12,575 nt of DNA from an uncultured Clostridia bacterium (GTDB lineage Bacteria > Bacillota > Clostridia > Christensenellales > Borkfalkiaceae). The notes beneath the pieces were generated by a model that saw only the letters and a list, made by a program, of their open reading frames with translations, searched no databases and was not told where the DNA came from. Position 1 is the first letter of the stretch, and every line of letters starts with the position of its first letter. Where the stretch lies: contig CANREU010000030.1 in assembly GCA_947629725.1 (NCBI GenBank), positions 1-12,575 on the forward strand, in the 5' to 3' direction. Both the position numbers and the translations under genes were made by a program. This document shows positions 6,326-12,575 of the stretch, piece after piece.

Positions 6326-7391
6326 GCTTGCGGGGCCTCCTCAAAACAAGGCAGAGCGGGGGCAGGACGGTGCAGAAGACGGGGAAGATCCAGAAGAGGG
6401 TCTCCGAGAAGACGGTGAGGACGTCGCCGAAGCGGTAGTCGAGGGCGAGGGCGAGCCCGAAGAAGAGGGCGCCTGCGGCGGTGCCGAGGATGGGCGCGAG
6501 GACCTTCCTCCGCCCGAACGCCTGTAAGACGCAGTCCACGCTCCCCTGCATGGGGAGGGAGACGTAGAACGCCATCGCGAGGGAGAGGAGGAAGGTGAAG
6601 ATGTAGTCGATCCGCCCGAGGGTGGTGACGCCGGGGAAATACTTGGCGGTCGCGGCGAAGGCGAAGAGCTGGTTGACCGCCGTCTCCTGATAGATGCCGT
6701 AGAAGACGGCGGCAAAGAGGAGGACGGCGGCGCCTCCCGCAAGGTAGCATAGGGCGCCCTTCCACGCGAGCCCCTTTTTGTATTCGATCTTCCCGAGAAG
6801 GGGGACGAGGAGGGCGGCGTCGCAGAACCAGCCGCATGCGGAGGCCGCCCCGCGGAAAAAGCCCTTTGCTCCCGCCGCGCCCGCGGGGGCGAGGGCGGCG
6901 AGGTCGGCGCTTCCCGCCGAGAGAAGGAAAATGCCGATAAATCCCGCGGCGGCAAGGGGGGCCGCGATGTCCCACACCCGTCCGAAGGAGGAGAGGGGTT
7001 TCGCGCAGACAAAGGCGGCGAAGAGGAAGTAGGAGGAGAACACGAAAACGGAGGGCAGGGTGTCGTAAAACACGCTTTGCACGAAGTGTTTCTGTTCGAG
7101 AAGGGGGAGGAGGGCGGCAAAGAGGAGGAACGCCGAAAAGAGGAGGGCGAGCCCCTTCCCCGCGATTTTCCCGAAGGTGTTTTCGAGGAGCTCGCAAAAC
7201 CCCGTCTCCCGCTTTGCCGCGAGGAGCACGCAGAAGACGGCCGCCGTCTGCACGCAGATGTGCAGAAGGAGGGGGAAGAGGAGGTCGTTTTTCGCGACGT
7301 CCGCGAGGCGGGCGGGGAGGAGGACGAGTTTCCCCGCGGGCGCGATGCAGGCGAGGAAGAGGAGGACTTGGCGGGGGGCGATCTTTTTCAT
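6318..7391 (-). CDS. gerAB: Spore germinant receptor B subunit, spore permease family
   Basis: A 357-residue, highly hydrophobic protein with about ten predicted membrane helices, the size and pattern of the GerAB/YndE family within the APC transporter superfamily. The B subunit is the one known to bind the germinant (amino acid or sugar) in the inner spore membrane. The start at 7391 has AGGAGG 5 nt upstream and overlaps the gerAA stop by 4 bp (ATGA), and its own 3' end overlaps gerAC. The three subunits are therefore one translationally coupled operon in the usual A-B-C order. The ligand cannot be predicted from this sequence. Confidence 0.92.
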   Translation of the reverse strand: MKKIAPRQVLLFLACIAPAGKLVLLPARLADVAKNDLLFPLLLHICVQTAAVFCVLLAAKRETGFCELLENTFGKIAGKGLALLFSAFLLFAALLPLLEQKHFVQSVFYDTLPSVFVFSSYFLFAAFVCAKPLSSFGRVWDIAAPLAAAGFIGIFLLSAGSADLAALAPAGAAGAKGFFRGAASACGWFCDAALLVPLLGKIEYKKGLAWKGALCYLAGGAAVLLFAAVFYGIYQETAVNQLFAFAATAKYFPGVTTLGRIDYIFTFLLSLAMAFYVSLPMQGSVDCVLQAFGRRKVLAPILGTAAGALFFGLALALDYRFGDVLTVFSETLFWIFPVFCTVLPPLCLVLRRPRKHA

Positions 7392-8821
7392 CCGAGCCTC
7401 CTTTTGTTGGGGCTCTTGAGGGTCTTCGGGCGGAGGGGAAGAGCTCCCAAATTGTATTTTACGAGGGAATCTTTGAGGTCCCGCCCCACGACGGGGGAGA
7501 AGGGGGCGACGAGAGGCGCGCCGAAGTTCTCCGTCGTCACGAGATAGAGGAGGATGAACGCCGTCGCGAGGATCACGCCGTAGGCGCCCACGCTCCCCGC
7601 GACGAGGAGCATCGCGAGGCGGAGGACGGAGGTCTGTTCGATGAGGTTGGGCACGGCGTAGAGGCCGATCCCCGAGAAGGCGATGATGATAATGGCGGGC
7701 GTGGAGACGAATCCCGCCGAGACCGCCGTCTCCCCGAGCACGAGCGCGCCCACCACCGAGAGCGCCATGCCCACATACTTGGGCATGCGGATGCTCGCCT
7801 CGTTCAGCACTTCGAGCACGAGGCAGACGAGGAGCATCTCGAGGGAGGGGGAGAAGGGGATGTCGCGGATGCTCCCCGCGATGGTGAGGAGGAGTTTTAC
7901 GGGGAAAAACTGCAATTTGAAGAGCTGCGCCGCCACGTAGAAGGCGGGCAGATAGATGGCGACGACGAGGGCGAAGAGACGCAGGAGCCTCGTGAAGGTC
8001 GCGCGGTAGGGGGGAACGAAGTAGTCCTCGCTCGATTGGAAGTCCTCCACGAGGAGATAGGGCGCGGTGAGGGCGATGGGGGAGCCGTCTACGAGCAGCC
8101 CCACCCGCCCCTCGGCGATCTTCGCGCAGAAGATGTCGGGCTTTTCTGTCGTGCCGATCTGCTTCACGAGGGAAAAGGGGCGGGAGGAGAGAAAGTGGGT
8201 GAGATAGGAGGAATCGGGAACGTAGTCGATGTCGATCCCCCCGAGCTTTTTTCGCACCCCATCTACCGTTTTCGGGTCGGACGTCCCCTCCAAATAGCAC
8301 AAAAACACGGCGGTCTTGGAGCGCCTGCCCACCTCAAACGTCTCGATGCGCAGCTCCCCCGTTTTCAGCCGCTTGCGCACGAGGGAGGCATTGATCTTCA
8401 CGTCCTCCACGAATCCCTCCCGCGGGCCCTTGAGGGCGACGTCGGTCGGCGGCTCCGCCACGGCGCGGGAGAACACCTTCTTTGTCCCCGCAACGAGCCC
8501 CTCGTCCATTCCCTCCCACAGGAGGACGGGGTTGCCCGCGAGCACCTCCGCCGCGAGTTTTTCGAGGGACTTTTCGCGTTTGAGTTCGGGGAAGGCGAGC
8601 TTTTTGCCCACCTCCTCCGCCTTCGCGCCCCCCTCGTAGCGAAGGAGAGGCTTTACGACTTCCTCGCCGAGGGCCTCCTTGTCCGACACGGGGTCGGCAA
8701 AGACGCAGGTGAAGGCGAGCCCCTTCTCCGAGGTGAAGTCGAAGAGGAGGACGTCCTCCGCGGGGAGGAGTTTTTTGAGGGCGTCCCTCGTCTTTTTGAG
8801 GTCGCCCGATACCGTTTTCAT
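7388..8821 (-). CDS. gerAA: Spore germinant receptor A subunit
   Basis: A 477-residue protein (Bacillus GerAA is about 480). Residues 1 to about 270 are the soluble N-terminal region, including the family signature KGPREGFVEDVKINASLVRK (131-150). A membrane domain follows with helices near 280-300, 325-342, 350-366, 370-392 and 403-428, and the conserved PFSPSLEMLL (322-331). The A subunit forms the receptor core with GerAB and GerAC. The start at 8821 is forced: an in-frame TGA lies two codons upstream. No SD precedes it (CCCATACTCGTGATAT-ATG), unlike the other genes here. The sigma-G-like -10 candidate at 8829-8835 would put the mRNA 5' end at or next to the ATG, so gerAA may be read from a leaderless message. 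Confidence 0.93.
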   Translation of the reverse strand: MKTVSGDLKKTRDALKKLLPAEDVLLFDFTSEKGLAFTCVFADPVSDKEALGEEVVKPLLRYEGGAKAEEVGKKLAFPELKREKSLEKLAAEVLAGNPVLLWEGMDEGLVAGTKKVFSRAVAEPPTDVALKGPREGFVEDVKINASLVRKRLKTGELRIETFEVGRRSKTAVFLCYLEGTSDPKTVDGVRKKLGGIDIDYVPDSSYLTHFLSSRPFSLVKQIGTTEKPDIFCAKIAEGRVGLLVDGSPIALTAPYLLVEDFQSSEDYFVPPYRATFTRLLRLFALVVAIYLPAFYVAAQLFKLQFFPVKLLLTIAGSIRDIPFSPSLEMLLVCLVLEVLNEASIRMPKYVGMALSVVGALVLGETAVSAGFVSTPAIIIIAFSGIGLYAVPNLIEQTSVLRLAMLLVAGSVGAYGVILATAFILLYLVTTENFGAPLVAPFSPVVGRDLKDSLVKYNLGALPLRPKTLKSPNKRRLG

Positions 8822-8828
8822 ATATCAC

Positions 8829-8857
8829 GAGTATGGGAGGGCGGGGGAATTTTATAC
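8829..8857 (-). promoter_or_regulatory. Candidate sigma-G (forespore) promoter of the gerA operon
   Basis: On the minus strand GTATA (8857-8853), a 17-bp spacer and CATACTC (8835-8829). This resembles the forespore sigma-G pattern (G-N-A-T-A, about 18 bp, CAT-A-C-T-A) expected for ger operons. A weaker alternative is a sigma-A-like TATAAA at 8856-8851. Confidence 0.4.
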
Positions 8858-8859
8858 GG

Positions 8860-8885
8860 AAAAACTCCCCCTCCCGCAGGGGGAG
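8860..8885 (-). terminator. Intrinsic terminator of the small membrane-protein gene
   Basis: On the minus strand CTCCCCCT (8885-8878), loop GCGGG, AGGGGGAG (8872-8865), then five T (8864-8860). It separates the upstream gene from gerAA. The stem sequence is the same as the hairpin core found in repeat copy B. Confidence 0.85.
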
Positions 8886-8897
8886 AGGGAGCGGGGA

Positions 8898-9431
8898 TCA
8901 GCCCGTCCGCAGCGCTTTCAGATAGTTTCCGACGAAGAGCGCCGCAAGGGCGAGCTCCTCTTGGGGGAGCCCGGGAAGGGCGAAGGGGGCGAGCGTTTCC
9001 GCCGCGAAAGCGGGAAGTTCCTCGCCGTCAACGCCTTTGCTCCCCTCAAGAAGGGCGTTTGCGGCCTCCTCCATGCGCTCCTCTTCCACGATCCCCTCGA
9101 GGAGAGGGGCAAGGGGAGAACAGGTCTTGCCGCGGAAAAACTGTTCGTAGAGGACGTAGTAGATCGTTGCCGCGCTCCCGCAGCCGAAGCCGCCCTCCAG
9201 CGTGGAGAGGATGCCGGAGGTCAGGGGAGCGAAACCGCCCGTCGCGATCATGCGGTACGCCGCATAGAACAGGATGCCGAAGAGGAAGGGGAGGAACACT
9301 CCCGCCTTCCCCGAAACGCGCTTCGGGAGCGCCCTCTTTACGAGGGAAGTGACGAGCGTCACCCCGAATGCGAGCAGGAGAACGTCCGCGCCGAAGCGGC
9401 GCAAGACCTCGAAGAAGTCAAAAGCAGTCAT
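8898..9431 (-). CDS. Small membrane protein of unknown function
   Basis: I do not recognise this 177-residue protein. Two clear membrane helices are at about 13-31 and 43-60. A shorter, glycine-rich, partly hydrophobic segment lies near 72-95, and the C-terminal 70 residues are acidic and alanine/leucine-rich, probably helical and soluble. The general shape (short N-terminus, paired helices, charged tail) is seen in holins and many small membrane proteins, but nothing here fixes a function. The start at 9431 has GAGGTG 4-5 nt upstream; the frame is open 58 codons further, but that extension is Cys/Arg-rich and runs through the promoter region. It lies upstream of gerA on the same strand but is separated by a terminator. 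Confidence 0.75.
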   Translation of the reverse strand: MTAFDFFEVLRRFGADVLLLAFGVTLVTSLVKRALPKRVSGKAGVFLPFLFGILFYAAYRMIATGGFAPLTSGILSTLEGGFGCGSAATIYYVLYEQFFRGKTCSPLAPLLEGIVEEERMEEAANALLEGSKGVDGEELPAFAAETLAPFALPGLPQEELALAALFVGNYLKALRTG

Positions 9432-9462
9432 ACAACACCTCGCTTCTACCCGTCGCACAACG

Positions 9463-9468
9463 ATTATA
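9463..9468 (-). promoter_or_regulatory. -10 box upstream of the small membrane-protein gene
   Basis: A perfect TATAAT on the minus strand, 32 bp before the ATG at 9431. No good -35 hexamer is seen. Nothing else is identifiable in 9469-9580 apart from a short GC hairpin. Confidence 0.45.
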
Positions 9469-9580
9469 CCGCACCCCTTGCCCCTTTTTCCGCAGACATG
9501 ACACGATTTTCGGAATTTTTTTACGGAACGGCCCGCCTCCTGCCCCCTCCCACGGAGGCAGGTTTTACGCACGCCGCACC

Positions 9581-9650
9581 AATACGTCATGTTGAGCGGC
9601 CCCATAAATACATCATGTTGAGCGACTCCATAAATACGTCATGTTGAGCG
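9581..9650 (+). repeat. Three tandem copies of an 18-bp word at 26-bp period
   Basis: AATACGTCATGTTGAGCG occurs at 9581, 9607 (one mismatch) and 9633, exactly 26 bp apart. A fourth, diverged copy is in repeat copy A at 1891-1915 (minus strand). Confidence 0.85.
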
Positions 9651-9707
9651 CAGTCGAAACATGACCTTATTATAATGAGGTCACCCTTCGACTTCGCTCA
9701 GGGTGAC
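9638..9707. repeat. Double-hairpin palindromic element (REP/MITE-like)
   Basis: Each half forms its own hairpin: GTCATGTT/AACATGAC at 9638-9645/9658-9665, and GTCACCCT/AGGGTGAC at 9680-9687/9700-9707. The two halves are also mutual inverted repeats, sharing TGAGCGNAGTCGAA and its complement around a central A/T core (9666-9679). The right arm resembles a short palindrome I recall as common between genes in many bacterial genomes. No transposase is encoded nearby. Confidence 0.8.
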
Positions 9708-9745
9708 GTGTTTTATAGCGGGGCGGGGAAACGAGCTTACTGCCG

Positions 9746-9935
9746 CCTCACCCCCAAAGGAGGGCGAGGGCAGGTTTTCCCTCATTCCGAGCCCTCGCAG
9801 AGGGCGAGTGAATCTTTCAAGATACACTCGGGCTACGCCCTCGGTATGAGGAATGGGGGAGCTCGCTGTAATTCGTGGGCACCGCGCCCCCGCCCGCCCC
9901 CCCCCAAAGGAGGGCGAGGGCAGGTTGTCCCACCC
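9746..9935. repeat. Dispersed composite repeat, copy C, with 72-bp palindrome
   Basis: Inverted relative to copies A and B. A 26-bp block occurs identically at 9751-9776 and 9901-9926, exactly 150 bp apart. Between them lies a long imperfect palindrome: CCTCATTCCGAG (9780-9791) with CTCGGTATGAGG (9840-9851), and CGAGTGAATCTT (9805-9816) with AAGATACACTCG (9819-9830). Copies A and B carry only one half of this palindrome. Confidence 0.8.
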
Positions 9936-9962
9936 TCCAAACGGTCCGAGGCAAGAGAGCGC

Positions 9963-9991
9963 AAAAAAAGCCGCCCGCGGGGCGGGCGGCT
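9963..9991 (-). terminator. Intrinsic terminator of the phosphoribosyltransferase gene
   Basis: On the minus strand a perfect 9-bp GC stem (9990-9982 with 9978-9970), loop of three C, then seven T (9969-9963). Confidence 0.95.
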
Positions 9992-10005
9992 CTGCCGTCA
10001 AATCT

Positions 10006-10638
10006 TCACATCTTGCTGTAGCCGTAGGAATTGATGAGTGCGTCCACCTTCTTGCCGTCGCGGCAGAGGGGGCATTCCACGGCGCGGTAGGAGCTGTAGT
10101 CGGGCAGGTCCTCCGCGCTCACGAGGCGGAAGACGGGCACGCCCGGGATCTCGAATTTCCCGCCGAACACCGTTGCGACGCCCACCGTCTGGCCGCCGTA
10201 GTAGCGGATGCCGCGGATGACGCCCGAAACGGTCATGCCCGTCGTCGCGGTGGCGGCGAGGATGAGCACCCTTCTGTGCTTCACATAGGGGAGGAGATTG
10301 TCGCGCAGGATGATCTTTTCGTCCGCCGTGAATTCTGGGGTGATGACGGCGATCTCCTGGTTCATGTTGAGGCCCGTGGAGTTCGCGAGTTCCTCGGCGA
10401 GGAAGGCGCCCACCATCTTCGTGCGCTCGAGGGTGATGATGACGTCGATCGCGACCCCCGAGAGGCTCTCGGCGAAGAGCTTTGCGGCGCTCCTTGCGGG
10501 GGTGAGCTCGCTCTTCACGCGGGTCATGTCCACGCAATAGTTCACGTGGGAATGCAGGGTGGCGAAATGCCCGGGGATCACGCGGATCGCCACGCGGTTG
10601 TTGCGTTTTGCGAACAGTTCGAATGCTCTCGTTTCCAT
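10006..10638 (-). CDS. Phosphoribosyltransferase-family protein, orotate-PRT-like, with altered PRPP loop
   Basis: A 210-residue cytoplasmic protein with a type I PRTase fold pattern. The PRPP-loop region is VLILAATATTGMTV (124-137), and a C-terminal CPLC pair (C189, C192) is followed by DGKKVDALINSYGYSK, a tail seen in some orotate phosphoribosyltransferase (PyrE)-like proteins. Catalytic PRTases normally have two acidic residues (E/D-D) before the TTG; here both are alanine (A128, A129), while T132-T133-G134 is kept. It may therefore be a weak or non-catalytic PRPP- or nucleotide-sensing member rather than a true PyrE. No other pyrimidine gene is nearby. The start at 10638 is preceded by GGAGGGAG; an upstream in-frame start at 10749 would lie beyond the promoter. 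Confidence 0.75.
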   Translation of the reverse strand: METRAFELFAKRNNRVAIRVIPGHFATLHSHVNYCVDMTRVKSELTPARSAAKLFAESLSGVAIDVIITLERTKMVGAFLAEELANSTGLNMNQEIAVITPEFTADEKIILRDNLLPYVKHRRVLILAATATTGMTVSGVIRGIRYYGGQTVGVATVFGGKFEIPGVPVFRLVSAEDLPDYSSYRAVECPLCRDGKKVDALINSYGYSKM

Positions 10639-10660
10639 AACTCCCTCCGTTTCTCCCTTT

Positions 10661-10689
10661 ATTGTAATACAATTTGCCCCGAAAGTAAA
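10661..10689 (-). promoter_or_regulatory. Sigma-A promoter of the phosphoribosyltransferase gene
   Basis: TTTACT (10689-10684), a 17-bp spacer and TACAAT (10666-10661) on the minus strand; start near 10654, giving a leader of about 16 nt with the SD. Confidence 0.65.
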
Positions 10690-10740
10690 GAGCGCCGCCC
10701 AAAAAATTTTGCCGAAATACGATTTTTTTCGCAAATCCCG

Positions 10741-10768
10741 TTTAAGCAAGTTAAAAACACTTTATATT
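10741..10768 (+). promoter_or_regulatory. Possible promoter of grpE-dnaK
   Basis: TATATT (10763-10768) in an A/T-rich stretch, with a poor -35 (TTTAAG, 10741-10746, 16-bp spacer). No CIRCE inverted repeat (TTAGCACTC / GAGTGCTAA) is present between 10639 and 10801. Confidence 0.35.
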
Positions 10769-10801
10769 AAAATTGACCGAAAAACGGACGGCGGTATCAT
10801 T

Positions 10802-11365
10802 GTGAAGAAAGATCAGAAAAAAGAACCCGCAAAGAAAGAAAAGGAAACGGGGGCGCCCGCGCCCGCGGAAGAACCCGCCGAGAAGGCGCCTTTGGAGGAG
10901 CCCGCTCCCCAAAAGAGCGAGGCGGAAATAGCCCTCGAGAAGGCGCAGGCAGACGCGGAGGACTTCAAGCGCAAGTGGTATTCCGTCTCGGCGGAGTATG
11001 AAAACTACCGCAGGCGCACGGCGAACGAGAGCGCGCAGCGCTACCGCGAGGGCAGGGCAGACGTCGTGAAGGGGCTCTTCCCCATCGCGGATAACCTCGA
11101 GCGGGCGCTGTTGAGTTGTGCGGACGAGGGCACGAAGAAGGGGATCCTCATGGTGACGGAAGCCTTCAAAAAGCTCCTCGAAAGCGAAAAGATCGAGACG
11201 ATCGACCCCGTCGGGCAGCCCTTCGACGCGGAAAAGCATGAGGCGATCATGGCGGTCGAGCCCCAAGAGGGGGAGGAGAGCGGCACCGTGAAGCAGGTGT
11301 ATCTCAAGGGATACGAGCAGAACGGCAAAGTGCTCCGCTTCGCGCAGGTGGTCGTCGTAAAATAA
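10802..11365 (+). CDS. grpE: GrpE, nucleotide exchange factor of DnaK
   Basis: A 187-residue protein if started at GTG 10802. The N-terminal 40 residues are disordered (Lys/Glu/Pro/Ala). A long coiled-coil follows at about 40-85 (EIALEKAQADAEDFKRKW...YENYRRRT), the dimerisation helix. A C-terminal beta domain has the family signature around PFDAEKHEAIMAV and ends GKVLRFAQVVVV. GrpE dimers eject ADP from DnaK. The start is not certain: GTG 10802 has only a weak SD-like GGCGG, an adjacent ATT is in frame, and no nearby in-frame ATG fits. It is followed 29 nt later by dnaK, so both are one transcript. hrcA, commonly upstream in Bacillota, is absent here. Confidence 0.92.
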   Translation: MKKDQKKEPAKKEKETGAPAPAEEPAEKAPLEEPAPQKSEAEIALEKAQADAEDFKRKWYSVSAEYENYRRRTANESAQRYREGRADVVKGLFPIADNLERALLSCADEGTKKGILMVTEAFKKLLESEKIETIDPVGQPFDAEKHEAIMAVEPQEGEESGTVKQVYLKGYEQNGKVLRFAQVVVVK

Positions 11366-11394
11366 AAATCGTGAAAGAGAAAGGAGAAAAAGAT

Positions 11395-12575
11395 ATGGCA
11401 AAGGTTATCGGTATTGACTTGGGTACCACCAATTCGTGCGTGGCGGTGATGGAGGGCGGCGAGCCCGTCGTCATCGCGAATGCGGAGGGATCGAGGACGA
11501 CCCCCTCCGTCGTTGCATTCCAGAAGGACGGCTCCCGCGTCGTCGGGCAGGTCGCAAAGAGACAGGCAGTTGCCAACCCCGAAAAGACGGTCATCTCCAT
11601 AAAACGCAGGATGGGGTCCGATTATAAGGTGAAGATCGACGAGAAGAGCTACTCTCCGCAGGAGATCTCCGCGATGATCCTCTCCAAACTCAAGGCGGAC
11701 GCGGAGGCGTATCTCGGCAGCAAGGTGACGGACGCCGTCATCACCTGCCCCGCCTATTTCACCGACTCCCAGCGCCAGGCGACCAAAGACGCGGGCAAGA
11801 TCGCGGGGCTCAACGTGCTCCGTATCATCAACGAGCCCACGGCGGCGGCCCTCTCCTACGGGCTCGACAAAGAGAAAGAAAACAGCAAGGTGATGATCTA
11901 CGATTTGGGCGGCGGCACCTTCGACGTCTCCATTCTGGAGATCTCCGACGGCGTCTTCGAGGTCCTCGCGACGAACGGCAACAACATGCTCGGCGGCGAC
12001 GACTTCGATAAGCGCCTCATGGACTACATGGTCGAGGAGTTCAAAAAGTCCCACGGGGTGGACCTCTCGAAGGATAAGATGGCGATGCAGCGCTTGAAGG
12101 AGGCGGCGGAGAAGGCGAAGATCGAGCTCTCGGGCATGAACTCCACCTCCGTTTCCCTTCCCTTCATCTCCATGACGGACGCAGGTCCCGCACACCTCGA
12201 GCTCGAGATCACCCGCCAGAAGTTCGAAGCGCTCATCTCCGACCTCGTCGAAAAGACGGCGGAGCCCATGCGCCTCGCGATGAAGGACGCGGGCCTCTCC
12301 TACGGCGACATCGACAAGGTGATCTTGGTCGGCGGCTCCACCCGTGTGCCCTGCGTGGTCGCGAAAGTGAAGGAGATCACGGGCAAAGAGCCCTTCAAGG
12401 GGATCAACCCCGACGAGTGCGTGGCGGTCGGCGCCGCCATTCAGGGCGGGGTCCTCACGGGCGAAGTGAAGGACGTCCTCCTTCTCGACGTCATGCCCCT
12501 CTCCCTCGGCATCGAGACTTTGGGCGGCAAAGCAAGAGCCGAAGACGATTTTGCGGATGAAGATGATGATTTCTT
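11395..12575 (+). CDS. dnaK: Chaperone DnaK (Hsp70), 3'-truncated by window end, C-terminal part aberrant
   Basis: The N-terminal ATPase domain is complete: GIDLGTTNS (6-14), EPTAAA (147-152), DLGGGTFD (170-177) and VGGSTRVP (312-319). It lacks the roughly 24-residue insertion of Gram-negative DnaK, as expected in Bacillota. The interdomain linker DVLLLDVMPLSLGIETLGG runs to about residue 378 (12528). The conserved start of the substrate-binding domain should follow, but instead the frame reads KARAEDDFADEDDDFF to the window edge. The SD AAGGAG (11381-11386) is 8 nt before the ATG. DnaK folds and refolds clients with GrpE and DnaJ. No stop codon is reached. Confidence 0.95.
   Translation, partial: MAKVIGIDLGTTNSCVAVMEGGEPVVIANAEGSRTTPSVVAFQKDGSRVVGQVAKRQAVANPEKTVISIKRRMGSDYKVKIDEKSYSPQEISAMILSKLKADAEAYLGSKVTDAVITCPAYFTDSQRQATKDAGKIAGLNVLRIINEPTAAALSYGLDKEKENSKVMIYDLGGGTFDVSILEISDGVFEVLATNGNNMLGGDDFDKRLMDYMVEEFKKSHGVDLSKDKMAMQRLKEAAEKAKIELSGMNSTSVSLPFISMTDAGPAHLELEITRQKFEALISDLVEKTAEPMRLAMKDAGLSYGDIDKVILVGGSTRVPCVVAKVKEITGKEPFKGINPDECVAVGAAIQGGVLTGEVKDVLLLDVMPLSLGIETLGGKARAEDDFADEDDDF

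Noticed and set aside
7392..8300. 303-codon upstream extension of the gerAB frame
   Set aside because: Overlaps gerAA entirely, Arg/Pro-rich; homology and SD place the gerAB start at 7391.
7214..9352. Long plus-strand open frames opposite gerAA/gerAB and the membrane-protein gene
   Set aside because: Low-complexity Arg/Gly/Glu-rich translations without an SD; the minus strand carries the well-matched Ger proteins.
9545..9566. GC hairpin followed by TTTT on the plus strand
   Set aside because: No plus-strand gene upstream that it could terminate; probably part of the repeat-rich spacer.
1..12575. CRISPR array, prophage genes, insertion sequence with transposase
   Set aside because: The only regular repeats are the 26-bp-period triplet at 9581-9650 (spacers of 8 bp, too short) and dispersed elements; no transposase, integrase or cas gene is encoded.

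Overview
The window looks like a piece of chromosome from a GC-rich, endospore-forming member of the Bacillota, probably class Clostridia. The evidence is SpoIIE, a complete tricistronic GerA-type germinant receptor operon, a Gram-positive-style DnaK, SD-led genes and sigma-A-type promoters. I cannot name the genus. The window opens inside a tRNA-Ser(GCU) and ends inside dnaK, so both edges cut genes.

Layout. 1-423: truncated tRNA-Ser on the minus strand behind a hairpin-dense 213-nt stretch with its own strong promoter, facing away from the ppa promoter. 424-1611: a two-gene plus-strand operon (inorganic pyrophosphatase, SGNH/GDSL hydrolase) closed by a textbook terminator. 1612-1939: dispersed GC-rich repeats. 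1940-4311: spoIIE (minus) with a TATAAT box and an upstream array of three 10-bp-phased boxes. 4324-4580: a second repeat copy, so spoIIE is bracketed by direct repeats. 4588-5111: an unassigned, promoter- and terminator-flanked, highly structured RNA of about 490 nt. 5159-8857: gerAA-gerAB-gerAC (minus), translationally overlapping, with a forespore-type promoter candidate. 8860-9468: an unknown small membrane protein with its own terminator. 9581-9935: palindromic and tandem repeats. 9963-10689: a phosphoribosyltransferase-family gene with a degenerate PRPP loop. 10741-12575: grpE-dnaK (plus), with no hrcA and no CIRCE element visible.

The centre of the window is a sporulation/germination block: SpoIIE acts in forespore sigma-F activation, and the GerA proteins form the germinant receptor in the inner spore membrane. 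The flanking genes are housekeeping (pyrophosphate recycling, chaperones).

Best candidate for something undescribed: the structured RNA at 4588-5077. It has a consensus promoter, at least eleven local helices, several purine-rich apical loops carrying GGA, and three SD-led mini-ORFs. I matched it to no family by eye. Other points worth checking are the composite repeat family, the lipobox-less GerAC, the possibly leaderless gerAA, the PRPP-loop substitution, and the abrupt loss of DnaK homology just before the window end.
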